Shown: piece by piece, positions 1-11,500 of the stretch | Position numbering within the stretch: the stretch's first letter is position 1 | Layout: each line of letters opens with the position of its first letter | From: Streptomyces sp. cf386 | GTDB lineage: Bacteria > Actinomycetota > Actinomycetes > Streptomycetales > Streptomycetaceae | Direction: 5' to 3' | Assembly (NCBI RefSeq): GCF_900103585.1 | Contig: NZ_FNHV01000033.1 | Span: forward strand, 1 to 64,000 | DNA length: 64,000 bases | Notes under the pieces: model-generated | What the model saw: only the letters and a program-made list of their open reading frames with translations | Told to the model about the DNA's origin: nothing | The model's database searches: none | Translations under genes and position numbers: made by a program

Positions 1-3000
1 GTCGACGTGGAGGGGCATGGTCGCGAGCCGGTCGCCGGTACGGATCTGTCGCGCACGGTGGGCTGGTTCACGAGCAGCCACCCGGTACGGCTCGCGGTCA
101 CCGGCGTGGACCTGGAGGAGGTCCTGGACGGTGGACCAGCGGCCGGTGCCCTGCTGAAGGGCGTCAAGGAACAGATACGGTCCCTGCCCGGTGGCGACAG
201 CCTGGGCTACGGACTGCTGCGGTACCTCAACCCGCAGACGAGCCCCGTCCTGGCCGATCTGCCCGCCGCGCAGATCGGCTTCAACTACCTGGGCCGCTTC
301 ACCACGGGCGGCGGCCGGCAGTCGGCCACCGCCGTGGAGGCCTGGCAGCTGACCGGCCAGACCGCGATCGGCGGCTCGGCAGGCCCGGACATGCCCGCCC
401 TGCACACCCTCGAAGCCGCCGCGACCGTCCAGGACACCCCGGACGGCCCGGTCCTGACCGTCACGCTCGGCTGGCCGACGACCCTGCTGGACGAGACGGC
501 GGCGGAGGGCCTCGGCCGGATCTGGCGGGACACTCTCGTCGGTCTCGCGACCCACGTCGGCGATCCGGTCGGCGGTGATCGGGCCGTCGGCGATCGCGCC
601 GCCGGTGATCCGGCGGTCGGCGGACACACCCCCTCCGACTTCCCCCTCCTCGCCCTGACGCAGCGGAGTGTGGAGGAGCTGGAGGCCCAGGTGCCCGGCC
701 TGGTGGACGTCTGGCCGCTGTCGCCGCTCCAGCAGGGGCTGTTGTTCCACGCGGCCTACGACGACCAGGGACCCGACCTCTACGAAGGGCAGCGGATCCT
801 GGCCCTGGACGGGCCCTTGGACGTGGAGCGGCTGCGGGCCTCCTGGCGGGCCCTACTGCACCGGCATCCGATCCTGCGGGCGAGCTTCCACCAGCAGGAC
901 TCCGGCGGGGCGGTGCAGGTTGTCGCCGGGGACGTGGAACTTGCCTGGCACGAGGCCGACTTGACGGGGCTGGGCGAGGCCGAGGCGCAGGCCGGGCTCG
1001 ACCGGCTGGTGCGGGGCGAGCGATCGCGCCGTCTCGACGTGACCCGGGCCCCGCTGCTGCGCCTGACCCTCGTCCGGCTCGGCGAGCACCGGCACGTCCA
1101 GATCGTCACCAGCCACCACATCGTCACGGACGGCTGGTCCCTGCCGGTGCTCATCGGAGAGATGTCCGCGATCTACGCGGCCGGCGGGTCCACACGGGCA
1201 CTGCCCCCGGCGACCTCGTACCGCGAGTACCTTGCCTGGCTCGGCACGCAGGACAAGGAGGCGGCGCGAGAGGCCTGGCGGGCCGAGTTCGCGGGCGTGG
1301 ACGAGCCGACGCTCGTGGCACCCGGGGAACAGGGCGGGGTGCCCACGGTTCCGGCCCGGGTGGCCTTCGAGTTCACCGAGGAACTCACCGGCGCGGTGGC
1401 CGAGTTGGCGCGCGATCGCGGCCTGACCGTGAACACGGTGGTGCAGGGCGCCTGGGCGCTGCTCCTCGCCCGACTCGCCGGCCGGACCGACGTGGTGTTC
1501 GGCGCGACGGTCGCGGGGCGGCCGGCGGAGCTGCCGCGTGTGGAGTCCATGGTCGGGCTCTTCATCAACACGCTGCCGGTACGCGTGCCGCTCAGCGGTG
1601 ACCGGACGGTCGCCGAACTCCTCCAGGACCTCCAGCGGCGGCAGGTCGCGCTGATGGCGCACCAGCACATCGGTATGTCCGAGATCAGGCAGCTCACCGG
1701 TCCGGGCGCGGTATTCGACGCGCTCTTCGTGTACGAGAACTATCCGCGCCCCCGCCTCGCCGAGCCCTCGCCCGACACCCTGACCATCCGCCCCGGCGGC
1801 AGGCCGGAGGACACCGGCCACTACCCGCTCACCCTGATCGCGGTGCCGGGGGACCGGCTGCACGGCGAACTCATCTACCGCCCCGAGGTGTTCGGGCAGG
1901 ACTGGGCCCAGCAGGTGACGGCCTCCCTCGGGCACGTCCTCGAACAGCTGGCCGCGGGCCCGGACGCCCCCGTCGCGGGGGTCGGTGTGCTGAGCCCGGC
2001 CCGGCGCGAGCTGGTGGTGGGGACGTGGAGCGGCACACGGGAGCCGGTCGAGGCCGCCCCGCTGCCGGAACTGTTCCGGCGTCAGGTACGGCGATCGCCG
2101 CACGCGGTGGCGTTGGTGTCGCGCGGCACCACCGCGATCGCCGCGTCCGCGACGGAAGCCCCGAGCACGGTGCCCGCCTCCGCGACGCGAGCCCCGGGCG
2201 CACCGGACGCCGTCGGCGCCGGCGAGCACACCCTGACGTACACCGAACTGGAGACATCCGCCGGCCGCCTGGCCCGCTACCTCGTCGACGCGGGCGTGGG
2301 ACCGGAGGTCCGGGTCGCCGTGCTGGTGCCCCGCTCGGAGGCGATGGTCGTGTCTGTGCTGGCCGTGTCCATGGCGGGCGGTGTCTTCGTCCCCGTGGAC
2401 GCGGGCCACCCGGCGGACCGGGTCGCGTTCCTGGTGCGGGACGCCGACCCGGCGGCCGTGGTGTGCACCCGGCGGACCCGGCGCGCGGTGCCCGACGGGT
2501 TCCGGGGAAGGATCGTGGTCCTGGACGACCCGGACGTCATCGCGGGCGTGGCCCGTCGCGCGGGCGGTCCCCTCGACGACGGGGAGCGGAACGGAACCCT
2601 GCGCCCGGAGAACGCCGCGTACGTGATCTACACCTCCGGGTCGACCGGCACCCCGAAGGGTGTGGTCGTCACCCACCAGGGACTCGCCCACCTCGCACGG
2701 GCCCAGATCGAGCGGTTCGCGGTGCGACCCGACGCACGGGTCCTGCAGTTCGCCTCGCTCGGCTTCGACGCCGCCGTCTCCGAACTGTGCATGGCCCTGC
2801 TGTCCGGCGCCTCGCTCGTGGTGCCGGACCAGGACGGGCTGCCGCCGCGGGTGACGCTCGCCGACGCCGTACGGGAGTGGGGCGCGACCCACGTCACCGT
2901 GCCCCCCAGCGTGCTCGCCACCGAGGAGCATCTGCCCGCTTCCCTCAGGACGCTGGTGGTGGCCGGCGAGACCTGCCCGCCGGCGCTGGTGGACCGGTGG

Positions 3001-5505
3001 GCCGCCGACCGGCGGATGGTGAACGCGTACGGCCCCACGGAGGTGACCGTGTGCGCGGCGATGAGCCAACCGCTCGCCCCCGGCGCCGATCCCGTCCCCA
3101 TCGGCGGCCCCCCGCCGAACGTACGTGTCTACGTCCTGGACGCCTTCCTCCAGCCGCTGCCCCCGGGAGCGGTCGGCGAACTGTACGTCGCGGGCCCGGG
3201 GCTGGCCCGCGGTTACGGCGGGCGGCCCGGACCGACCGCCGAGCGCTTCGTCGCCTGCCCGTTCACGCCCGGCGCGCGCATGTACCGCACCGGGGACCTC
3301 GCCTGCTGGACCGACACCGGCGAACTGGTCTTCGCGGGGCGTGCGGACGGTCAGGTGAAGGTACGGGGTCACCGCATCGAACCCGCGGAGGTGGAGAGCG
3401 TCCTGACCGCGCACCCGGCGGTCGCGCAGGCCGTGGTGGTGGCCCGCGAGGACCGCCCGGGCGAACAGCGCCTCGTCGCCTACGTCGTCACGCGGGCGGC
3501 CGAGCCGGGCGGTACCGGGCCTCAGGTCGGCGACGCCGAGCAGACGGGTCGTTCCGCGCAGAGCGGCGCCGCCCCGCCATCCGGTCGTACCGCGCAGAGC
3601 AGGCCGTGGACCGACGAATTAGCTTCCGCAGTACGGGACTTCGCCGCCACGCGCCTGCCGGAGTACATGCTGCCGACCGCCTTCGTACCCCTCGACGACC
3701 TGCCCCGCACCGCGAACGGGAAGCTCGACCGGGCCGCGCTGCCCGCCCCGGACTTCGCCGGAAGGGCAGGGGGCCGTGAGCCGCGTACGCCCGCCGAGAC
3801 CGTCCTGTGCGAGGTGTTCGCGGACGTCCTGGGCCTGGCCCGGGTCGGGGCCGACGACAGCTTCTTCGAGCTGGGGGGCGACTCCATCTCGTCGATGCAG
3901 CTGTCCTCCCGGGCCCGGCAGGCCGGACTGGTGGTGACGCCGCGTCAGGTCTTCGAGGAGAAGACCCCCGAACGCCTCGCCGTCGTCGCCGTCGCCGTCG
4001 ACGCGACCGGCCCGGCAGGTCCCGACGCCGAGGACGTCGCGATCGGCGAGGTGCCGTGGACCCCGGTGATGCGGGAGCTCGGCGAGCACGTCCTGCGCCC
4101 CGGATTCGCGCAGTGGGTGGTCCTCGGGGCCCCGCCGGACCTCACCCGCGAGGTCCTCGTGGCGGGTACCGGCGCCCTGCTGGCCACGCACGCCATGCTG
4201 CGGGCCCGGGTGGCCGAGGGCGCCCGGCTCATGGTCGGCGCGGCCGGGTCCGTGGACGCGGAGGAACTCGTCGTCAGGGTCGACGCACGGGACGTGGCCA
4301 CGCAGGATCTCGACGCGCTCGCGGTCCGTGCGGCACGCGAGGCCGTGGGGCGGCTCGATCCCGCCGCCGGCGCGATGCTCAGGGCGGTCTGGGTGGACGC
4401 CGGGCCCGAGCGGAGCGGACGCGTCGTGCTCGTCGTCCATCACCTCGCCGTCGACGGGGTGTCCTGGCGGGTCCTCGTCCCCGATCTCGCCCAGGCCTGC
4501 CGGGCCGCCGCGGCCGGACGGGAACCCGAACTCGACCCGGCGGTCACCTCGTTCCGGCGATGGGCGACCCTGCTGGCCGAGCAGGCCGTCGCACCCGGCC
4601 GGACCGCCGAGCTGCCGCAGTGGACGCGGCTCCTCGACGTCGCCGAACCCCTCGTCGGCGACCGCGCGCTGGACCCGGCGGTCGATACGGCCGCCACCGT
4701 GCGCCACGCCTCGTGGACGGTGCCCGCGCAGGAGGCGGCCACCCTGACCGCCACCACACCCGTCCTGTTCCACTGCGGTGTGCACGAGGTGCTGCTCGCC
4801 GGCCTCGCGGCGGCCGTGGCGGCCACCCGGGCGGACCGCGAGCGGGTCCTGCTGGTCGACGTCGAGGGCCACGGCCGGGAACCGGTCGACGGAGTGGACC
4901 TGTCCCGCACGGTGGGCTGGTTCACCCGCACGCACCCGGTGCGCCTCGACCTGAGCGGCGTCGACCTGGACGAAGCCCGCACCGGAGGCCCGTCGAGCGG
5001 ATCCGTGCTGAAGGCGGTGAAGGAGCAGACGCGAACGGTGCCCGGCGACGGGCTCGGCCACGGACTGCTGCGGCACCTCAACCCCGACACCGGACCGACC
5101 CTGGCCGCCCTTCCGGCACCCCAGATCGGCTTCAACTACCTCGGCCGCTTCACCGCGGGAACCCGCCAAGGGGCCCCAGCGGACTGGCAGTTGACCGGGG
5201 AAATCGGCGGTGGCGCCGACCCGGACATGCCGTCCACGCACGCGCTGGAGGCCGGCGCCGTCGTGGTGGACACTGCTGACGGACCCGAGCTCACCCTGTC
5301 CCTCGGCTGGCCCCGTGGCGTGCTCGACGACGCCGCCGCCCGACGGCTCGGGCAGGCCTGGCTGGACATGCTCCGCGGCCTCGCCGCCCACACCGCCGGC
5401 CCCGCCGCCGGCGGGCACACCCCTTCCGACTTCCCCCTCCTCGACCTGGCGCAGAACCAGATCGAGGAACTCGAAGCCGGGTTCACCGACGACGACCGGT
5501 CCTGA
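1..5505 (+). CDS. Penultimate NRPS of a glycopeptide-type cluster, 5' truncated: (E)-C-A-T-E
   Basis: The reading frame is open at base 1, and the first residues match the internal part of the E domain near 4858, so the gene starts upstream. Domain order is the end of an E domain (to about 620), C (about 690-1990, HHIVTDG at 1114-1134), A (about 2220-3500), T (LGGDS, phosphopantetheine Ser codon 3883-3885) and E (about 4040-5400, HHLAVDG from 4438, QIGFNYLGRF near 5122). Reading the ten specificity positions by eye gives D-A-S-T-V-A-A-V-C-K, a code known for tyrosine/beta-hydroxytyrosine in glycopeptide synthetases. No methyltransferase domain lies between A and T. The C-terminal TPSDFPLL...IEELE segment after E looks like a donor docking region for the next protein. 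Two consecutive E-containing modules imply D residues at both positions before the last one. Confidence 0.93.
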   Translation, partial: VDVEGHGREPVAGTDLSRTVGWFTSSHPVRLAVTGVDLEEVLDGGPAAGALLKGVKEQIRSLPGGDSLGYGLLRYLNPQTSPVLADLPAAQIGFNYLGRFTTGGGRQSATAVEAWQLTGQTAIGGSAGPDMPALHTLEAAATVQDTPDGPVLTVTLGWPTTLLDETAAEGLGRIWRDTLVGLATHVGDPVGGDRAVGDRAAGDPAVGGHTPSDFPLLALTQRSVEELEAQVPGLVDVWPLSPLQQGLLFHAAYDDQGPDLYEGQRILALDGPLDVERLRASWRALLHRHPILRASFHQQDSGGAVQVVAGDVELAWHEADLTGLGEAEAQAGLDRLVRGERSRRLDVTRAPLLRLTLVRLGEHRHVQIVTSHHIVTDGWSLPVLIGEMSAIYAAGGSTRALPPATSYREYLAWLGTQDKEAAREAWRAEFAGVDEPTLVAPGEQGGVPTVPARVAFEFTEELTGAVAELARDRGLTVNTVVQGAWALLLARLAGRTDVVFGATVAGRPAELPRVESMVGLFINTLPVRVPLSGDRTVAELLQDLQRRQVALMAHQHIGMSEIRQLTGPGAVFDALFVYENYPRPRLAEPSPDTLTIRPGGRPEDTGHYPLTLIAVPGDRLHGELIYRPEVFGQDWAQQVTASLGHVLEQLAAGPDAPVAGVGVLSPARRELVVGTWSGTREPVEAAPLPELFRRQVRRSPHAVALVSRGTTAIAASATEAPSTVPASATRAPGAPDAVGAGEHTLTYTELETSAGRLARYLVDAGVGPEVRVAVLVPRSEAMVVSVLAVSMAGGVFVPVDAGHPADRVAFLVRDADPAAVVCTRRTRRAVPDGFRGRIVVLDDPDVIAGVARRAGGPLDDGERNGTLRPENAAYVIYTSGSTGTPKGVVVTHQGLAHLARAQIERFAVRPDARVLQFASLGFDAAVSELCMALLSGASLVVPDQDGLPPRVTLADAVREWGATHVTVPPSVLATEEHLPASLRTLVVAGETCPPALVDRWAADRRMVNAYGPTEVTVCAAMSQPLAPGADPVPIGGPPPNVRVYVLDAFLQPLPPGAVGELYVAGPGLARGYGGRPGPTAERFVACPFTPGARMYRTGDLACWTDTGELVFAGRADGQVKVRGHRIEPAEVESVLTAHPAVAQAVVVAREDRPGEQRLVAYVVTRAAEPGGTGPQVGDAEQTGRSAQSGAAPPSGRTAQSRPWTDELASAVRDFAATRLPEYMLPTAFVPLDDLPRTANGKLDRAALPAPDFAGRAGGREPRTPAETVLCEVFADVLGLARVGADDSFFELGGDSISSMQLSSRARQAGLVVTPRQVFEEKTPERLAVVAVAVDATGPAGPDAEDVAIGEVPWTPVMRELGEHVLRPGFAQWVVLGAPPDLTREVLVAGTGALLATHAMLRARVAEGARLMVGAAGSVDAEELVVRVDARDVATQDLDALAVRAAREAVGRLDPAAGAMLRAVWVDAGPERSGRVVLVVHHLAVDGVSWRVLVPDLAQACRAAAAGREPELDPAVTSFRRWATLLAEQAVAPGRTAELPQWTRLLDVAEPLVGDRALDPAVDTAATVRHASWTVPAQEAATLTATTPVLFHCGVHEVLLAGLAAAVAATRADRERVLLVDVEGHGREPVDGVDLSRTVGWFTRTHPVRLDLSGVDLDEARTGGPSSGSVLKAVKEQTRTVPGDGLGHGLLRHLNPDTGPTLAALPAPQIGFNYLGRFTAGTRQGAPADWQLTGEIGGGADPDMPSTHALEAGAVVVDTADGPELTLSLGWPRGVLDDAAARRLGQAWLDMLRGLAAHTAGPAAGGHTPSDFPLLDLAQNQIEELEAGFTDDDRS

Positions 5506-5538
5506 CCGGCTGCCCACACCCTGCCGAGGAGAGAAGCG

Positions 5539-8500
5539 ATGACCCGATCCGCAGTCGAGGACGTGTGGCCGCTGTCGCCGCTGCAGGAAGGCCTGCTCTT
5601 CCACGCCGCCTTCGACGACCAAGGGCCCGATGTCTACACCGTGCAGTCCGCTCTCGCCGTCGACGGGCCGCTGGACGAAGCACGGTTACGTGCGTCCTGG
5701 ACGGCGCTCCTGGAGCGGCACGCCGCGTTGCGCGCCTGCTTCCGGCAGGTCAGCGGAGCACAGATGGTGCAGGTCATCGCGCGCACCGTGACCCTGCCGT
5801 GGCGCACCGAGGACGTGTCGCACCTGCCCGGGGCCGAGGCCGACGCCACCGCCGAACGCCTCGCCGAGCGCGAACGCGCCGAGCGCTTCGACCTGGCGAC
5901 CGCGCCGCTGCTGCGGGTCCTGCTCGTCCGGCTCGCCGAGCACCGCCACCGCCTGGTGATCACCAGCCACCACATCCTCATGGACGGCTGGTCCGCACCC
6001 GTGCTGATCGGCGAACTCGCCGCCCTGTACGCGGGCGGGGGCGACGTCTCGCGGCTGCCCCGCACGACGTCGTACCGCGACTATCTGCTGTGGCTGGGCA
6101 AGCAGGACAAGGAAGCGGCCCGCACCGCATGGCGGGAGGAGCTGGCCGGGGCCGACGAGCCGACCCTGGTCGCACCGGTCGTCCCCGACCGTCTGCCCGC
6201 CTTCCCCGACCACGTCGACCGCGAGCTGCCGGACCCGCTCGCCCGCGCTCTGACCGAGCTGGCCCGCACCCGCGAACTGACCGTGAACACCCTGGTGCAG
6301 GGCGCCTGGGCGCTGGTCCTCGCCCGGCTGGCCGGGCGCACGGACGTGGTGTTCGGCGCCACGGCGGCCGGGCGGCCCGCGGATCTGCCCGGCGTGGAGA
6401 CGATGGTGGGGCTGCTCATCAACACCCTGCCGGTACGGGTGCGGCTCGACGGCGACCAGCCGGTCGCCGACCTGCTGCGGGGCCTTCAGGAGCGGCAGTC
6501 CGCGCTGATGGGCCACCAGCACCTCGGCCTGCTGGAGGTCCAGCAACTCGCCGGTCCGGGCGCGATGTTCGACACGCTCGTGATCTACGAGAACTTCCCG
6601 CGGCAGCCCGCCGCACGAGCGGGCCGGTCCAGCGCGCCCGACACCCCGGTCATCCGGCCGGAGGGCTTCGCCCGCGAGGCGGCGCACTATCCGCTGACCC
6701 TCGTGGTCGCCCCCGGCGAGCGCACCCGGTTCCGGCTCGAATACCGGCCCGACCTTTTCGAGAGGGCCGCCGCCGAGGCCGTCCTGACCTCCCTGGTCGG
6801 GGTCCTGGAGCAGCTGGTGGCCGACCCGACCGTGCCGACGGGCCGCGTCCGCGTCACCGAACCGGCGCTCCCCGAGGGAAGTGCCGTGCCCGGCGTGGCG
6901 CCGGACCGCACGGTGCCCGAGCTGATCGCCGAGCGGGTCGCGAGCGCACCGGACGCCGTGGCACTCGTATCGGACGAAGAGGCCCTGACGTACGGCGAGT
7001 TGTGGACGTCGGCGGGACGGCTCGCGGCGTATCTGGCGGACGTGGGCGTGGCGCGCGGTGACCGTGTCGCGGTGGTGCTCGAACGGTCCGCGGACGTGGT
7101 GGTGGCGCTGCTGGCGCTGTGGCGGGCCGGGGCCGTGCAGGTGCCGGTGGATCCCGGGAACCCGGCCGAGCGGGTGGCGGCGGTCCTCGCGGACTGCGGA
7201 GCCTCGGCGGTGCTGTGCACCGGTGCGACGCGCGCCGCGGTGCCGGACGGCGCGAAGGGCGTCGTGGCCCTCGACGACCCGGCGGTACGGGCCGACGTGC
7301 TCGCGCACGGGGCCGACCCGGCCGCCCTCCCGGTCACCGCGCACGAGCTGGCGTACGTGATGTACACCTCCGGCTCGACGGGGGAGCCCAAGGGCGTCGC
7401 GGTCCCGCACGGGAGCGTGGCCGCGCTGGTCGGCGAGCCCGGCTGGCGGCTGGGCCCGGACGACACCGTCCTGCTGCACGCCCCGCACGCCTTCGACGCC
7501 TTCCTGTTCGAGGCATGGGCGCCGCTGGCCGTGGGCGCCCGCGTGGTCGTCGCCGGACCGGGTGTGGTCGACGCCCGGGAGGTGCGCCGGTACGTGGCCG
7601 ACGGCGTCACCACCCTGCACCTCACCGCCGGCACGTTCCGGGTGCTCGCCGGTGAGACTCCCGAGTGCTTCACCGGGCTGCGGGAGGTCCTGACCGGCGG
7701 GGACGTGGTGCCCGTCGACGCGGTGGCGCGGGTGCGCGCCGCCTGCCCGGAGGTGGCCGTACGGCATCTGTACGGCCCCACGGAGACCACCCTCTGCTTC
7801 ACCTGGCACACCCTGCGGCCCGGCGACGAGGACCTGGCCGTGCTGCCGGTGGGCCGTCCGCTGCCCGGCCGCCGGGCCCATGTGCTCGACGCCTTCCTCC
7901 AGCCCGTGCCGCCCGGCGCAACCGGCGAGCTGTACCTGGCGGGCGCGGCACTGGCCCGCGGCTACTGGAACGCGCCCGGCCGGACCGCGGAACGCTTCGT
8001 GGCCTGCCCGTTCCTGCCCGGCGAACGGATGTACCGCACGGGGGACCTGGCCCGCTGGACGCACGACGGCGAGCTGGAGTTCGCCGGCCGCGCGGACGCC
8101 CAGGTGAAGATCCGGGGCTTCCGGGTGGAACTCGGCGAGATCGAGGCGGCCCTGACCGCGCACCCCGCCGTCGCCCAGGCCGTGGCCGTCGCCCGCGACG
8201 ACGGTCCCGGCGGCCGGCGCCTCGTCGGCTATGTGGTCCCGGCCGCCACGGAGACGGTGGACCCGGACGGGATACGTGAGTACGTCGCCCGGCGCCTGCC
8301 CGACTACATGGTTCCGGCCGCCGTCCTGGCCCTGGGCGCCCTGCCCGTGACCCGCAACGGCAAGGTCGACCGCAAGGCGCTGCCCGCCCCGGACTTCGGA
8401 GCCCGGGTCACCGGACGCGGGCCGCGCACGGGGGCCGAGGAGAAGCTCTGCCGTCTCTTCGCCGAGGTGCTCGACCTGGAACGCGTCGGCTCCGACGACA

Positions 8501-11500
8501 ACTTCTTCGAGCTGGGCGGGGACTCCGGCCTCGCGATGCGGCTCGCCGGCCGGATCCGTGAGGAGTTCGACGCCGAACTGCCCATCCGGCAGTTCTTCGG
8601 CTCGCCCACACCCGCCGGCGTCGCCCGCCTCCTCGCCACCCGTGCCCGCCCGGTCCTCGGCGCCGCGGGGCCCCCGGCGGACGAGGCGGAAGTCCCCGTC
8701 ACGGCTGGGCAGTTGCAGACCTGGCTGACGTCCAGGCTCGACGAGCAGGCGGGCGTGGACCGCATCCCGGTGGCCCTGCGGCTCACCGGCGAACTGGACA
8801 AGCAGGCGCTGCGGGCGGCCCTCACGGACCTCGCCGCCCGCCACGCCGTCCTGCGCACGGTCTTCCCCGGCACCCGTGGGGCAGAGCTGCACCAGCGGAT
8901 TCTGCCCGTCGAGGAGGCCCTCACCAACGGCCCCCTGACCACCGATCTCCTGGCCGAGGAGCCGGTGGAGGAGGACGAGCTCGCCGACGTCCTCACCGAA
9001 CGTGCCCGCCACCCCTTCGACCTCTCCCGCGACACCCCCTGGACCCGGCACCTGTTCGCCCTCTCCGAAACCGATCACGTACTGCTCCTGGTCGTGCACC
9101 GGATCGCGGCCGACGACGCCTCCGTCGACATCCTGCTGCGCGACCTGGCCACCGCCTACACCGCCCGTCGTGAGGGCCGTATGCCCGAACGGGCGCCGCT
9201 GCCCGCGCAGTTCGCCGACTACGCCCGGTGGGAGCGGGAGTTGCTCCGGGGCGAGCAGGCCAGGGAGAGCCTGGCGGGCGACCAGCTCGACTACTGGAAG
9301 GGCACCCTCGCCGGCATCGACTCCGAACTCGCCCTGCCCGCCGACCGGCCGCGCCCCCAGGTCGCCTCCCACCGGACGGGTGCCGTACCGCTGCGCCTCG
9401 ACGCTGACCTTCACGCCCGCCTCACCGACCTGGCCGAATCCGTCGACGCGACGCCGTTCACCGTGGTGCACAGCGCGCTCGTGGCCCTGCTCGCCAGGCT
9501 CGGCGCCGGCGACGACATCACCCTCGGCACGCTGATCCCACGCCGCGACGACCCCGCCCTCGAAGGTGTCGTCGGCCCCTTCGCCGGCCCCCTCGCCCTG
9601 CGCGGCGACGCCTCCGGCGACCCCACCTTCACGGACCTGCTCGCCAGGGCCCGGGAGACGTACCAGGAAGCGGCAGCGCACCGGGACGTCCCCTTCGAGC
9701 GGCTGGTGGACGTCCTCGGCCTGCCGCCCTCGCTGGCCCGCCACCCGGTCTTCCAGGTCATGCTCGACGTCCGCGACGACATCGCCGACGCCTGGGACCC
9801 CTGGGAGCTGCCCGGGATCCGCACCCTCCGCCTGGAGACGGGCCCGCAGGCCACCGAGACCGACCTCTCGCTCGATCTCGCCGAACGCTATTTGTCCGAC
9901 GGTGACTTCGGAGGCATCGACGGCCAGGTCCGCTACGCCGCCGACCTGTTCGACGAACCCACCGTCACGGCGTTCGCGCACCGGCTCACCCGACTCCTGG
10001 AACAGGCCGCCGCCGACCCGCAGCTGCGGCTGAGCGGGCTGGACGTCTTCCTGGACGAGGACGAGCGCCGACGGGCGGTGGACCTCGGCAACGCCACCGA
10101 GACGCCGCTCCCCGACGCCACCACGGTGGAGCTGTTCGCCGCGCAGGCCTCGCGCACCCCGGCCGCCGTGGCCGTCCTCGACCAGCGGATCCCCGGCATG
10201 TACGAGGCGTCCATGACGTACGAGACGCTGGACGCCGCCTCCGACGAGGTGGCCCGGCGTCTGGTGGCGGCCGGCGCGGGCCCCGAGCGCGTCGTCGTCG
10301 TGACGACACCGCCGACCCTGATGCTGGTGATCGCGCTGCTCGGCGTGCTGAAGTCGGGGGCCGCCTGCCGCTTCGTCGATCCGTCCCGGCCCTGGGAGGG
10401 CGACGACCGGAACCGGCCCGCAGTCCTGCTGTGCGATGCCGCCGGGCCCGTACCGGCCGACCACGGCGTCCCCGTCGTCCTGCTGGACGACCCGGTGACG
10501 GGCGGGACGACGGACTCGGATCGGCCGCCCGCGGACGGGCCCGACTCCCTTGTCGCGCAGGGGAGTCGGGGACAAGTCGGCGCAGGCGATGTGTTGCCGC
10601 GCCCGCGCCCCGACCACCCCGCCGTGCTGCTCGACAGCGCGGCACACCCCGCTGCCGTGGCGGTCGTCTCCCACCGCGCGCTGGTCAACCAGCTCGCGCA
10701 CCGTGCGCGCACGACGCAGACCGACGAACCGCTACGACTGGACAGCCGCGCCCCGGCCGCGGACCTCCTGACCCCGCTGCTCACGACCCTGTGCTCGGGA
10801 GGCCAGGTGACCCTGGGCACGGCGCAGGCGACACCGCTCCCCGCCGGACACAGCGCCGCGGAGACGGGCGGCACCTGGCTGGAGCACGAAGGCGGAGCCC
10901 GGTCGGAGCGCGACGCCGCCACCGCGACGGTCGCTACCGGCGAACAGCCCTCCCCGGGACGCCAGGTGGCCAACACCCGCGCCTACGTGCTGGACGACTT
11001 CCTGCGACCGGTGCCCCCGGGGGCCCTCGGTGACCTGTACCTGGCGGGCGCCTCACTGGCCCGCGGCTACCTCGGCCTCCCCGGCACGACCGGTGAGCGG
11101 TTCGTCGCCTGCCCGTTCGGCCCCGTCGGCGAGCGGATGTTCCGCACCGGGTACCGGGCGCGACGGGACGCGACAGGCGGGCTCACCGTGCGGGCCGGTA
11201 CCGACCCCGCCACCCGACGCGGACGCGCGGGCCGCCGTACCGGCGTGGGAGGCGGCGACCTGAACGTCCTGCTGCCGCTGCGCCCCGAGGGCAGCCGCCC
11301 GCCCCTGTTCTGCGTGCACCCCGGCATGGGGCTGAGCTGGGGATACGCCGCGCTCCTGCCGTACCTCCCCGGCGACGTGCCCGTGTACGGCATCCAGGCG
11401 CGCGGTCTGGCCCGTCCCGAGTCGCTGCCGGGCAGCATCGAGGAGATGGCCGCCGACTACGCGGACGAGATCCGTGCCGCGCAGCCCTCCGGCCCCTACC

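Noticed and set aside
853..3414. Very long reverse-strand open frames opposite the NRPS genes (also 3619-5622 and 5686-10701)
   Set aside because: They are antisense shadows caused by high GC at third positions. They lack any recognisable domain, while the forward frames hold continuous NRPS motifs.
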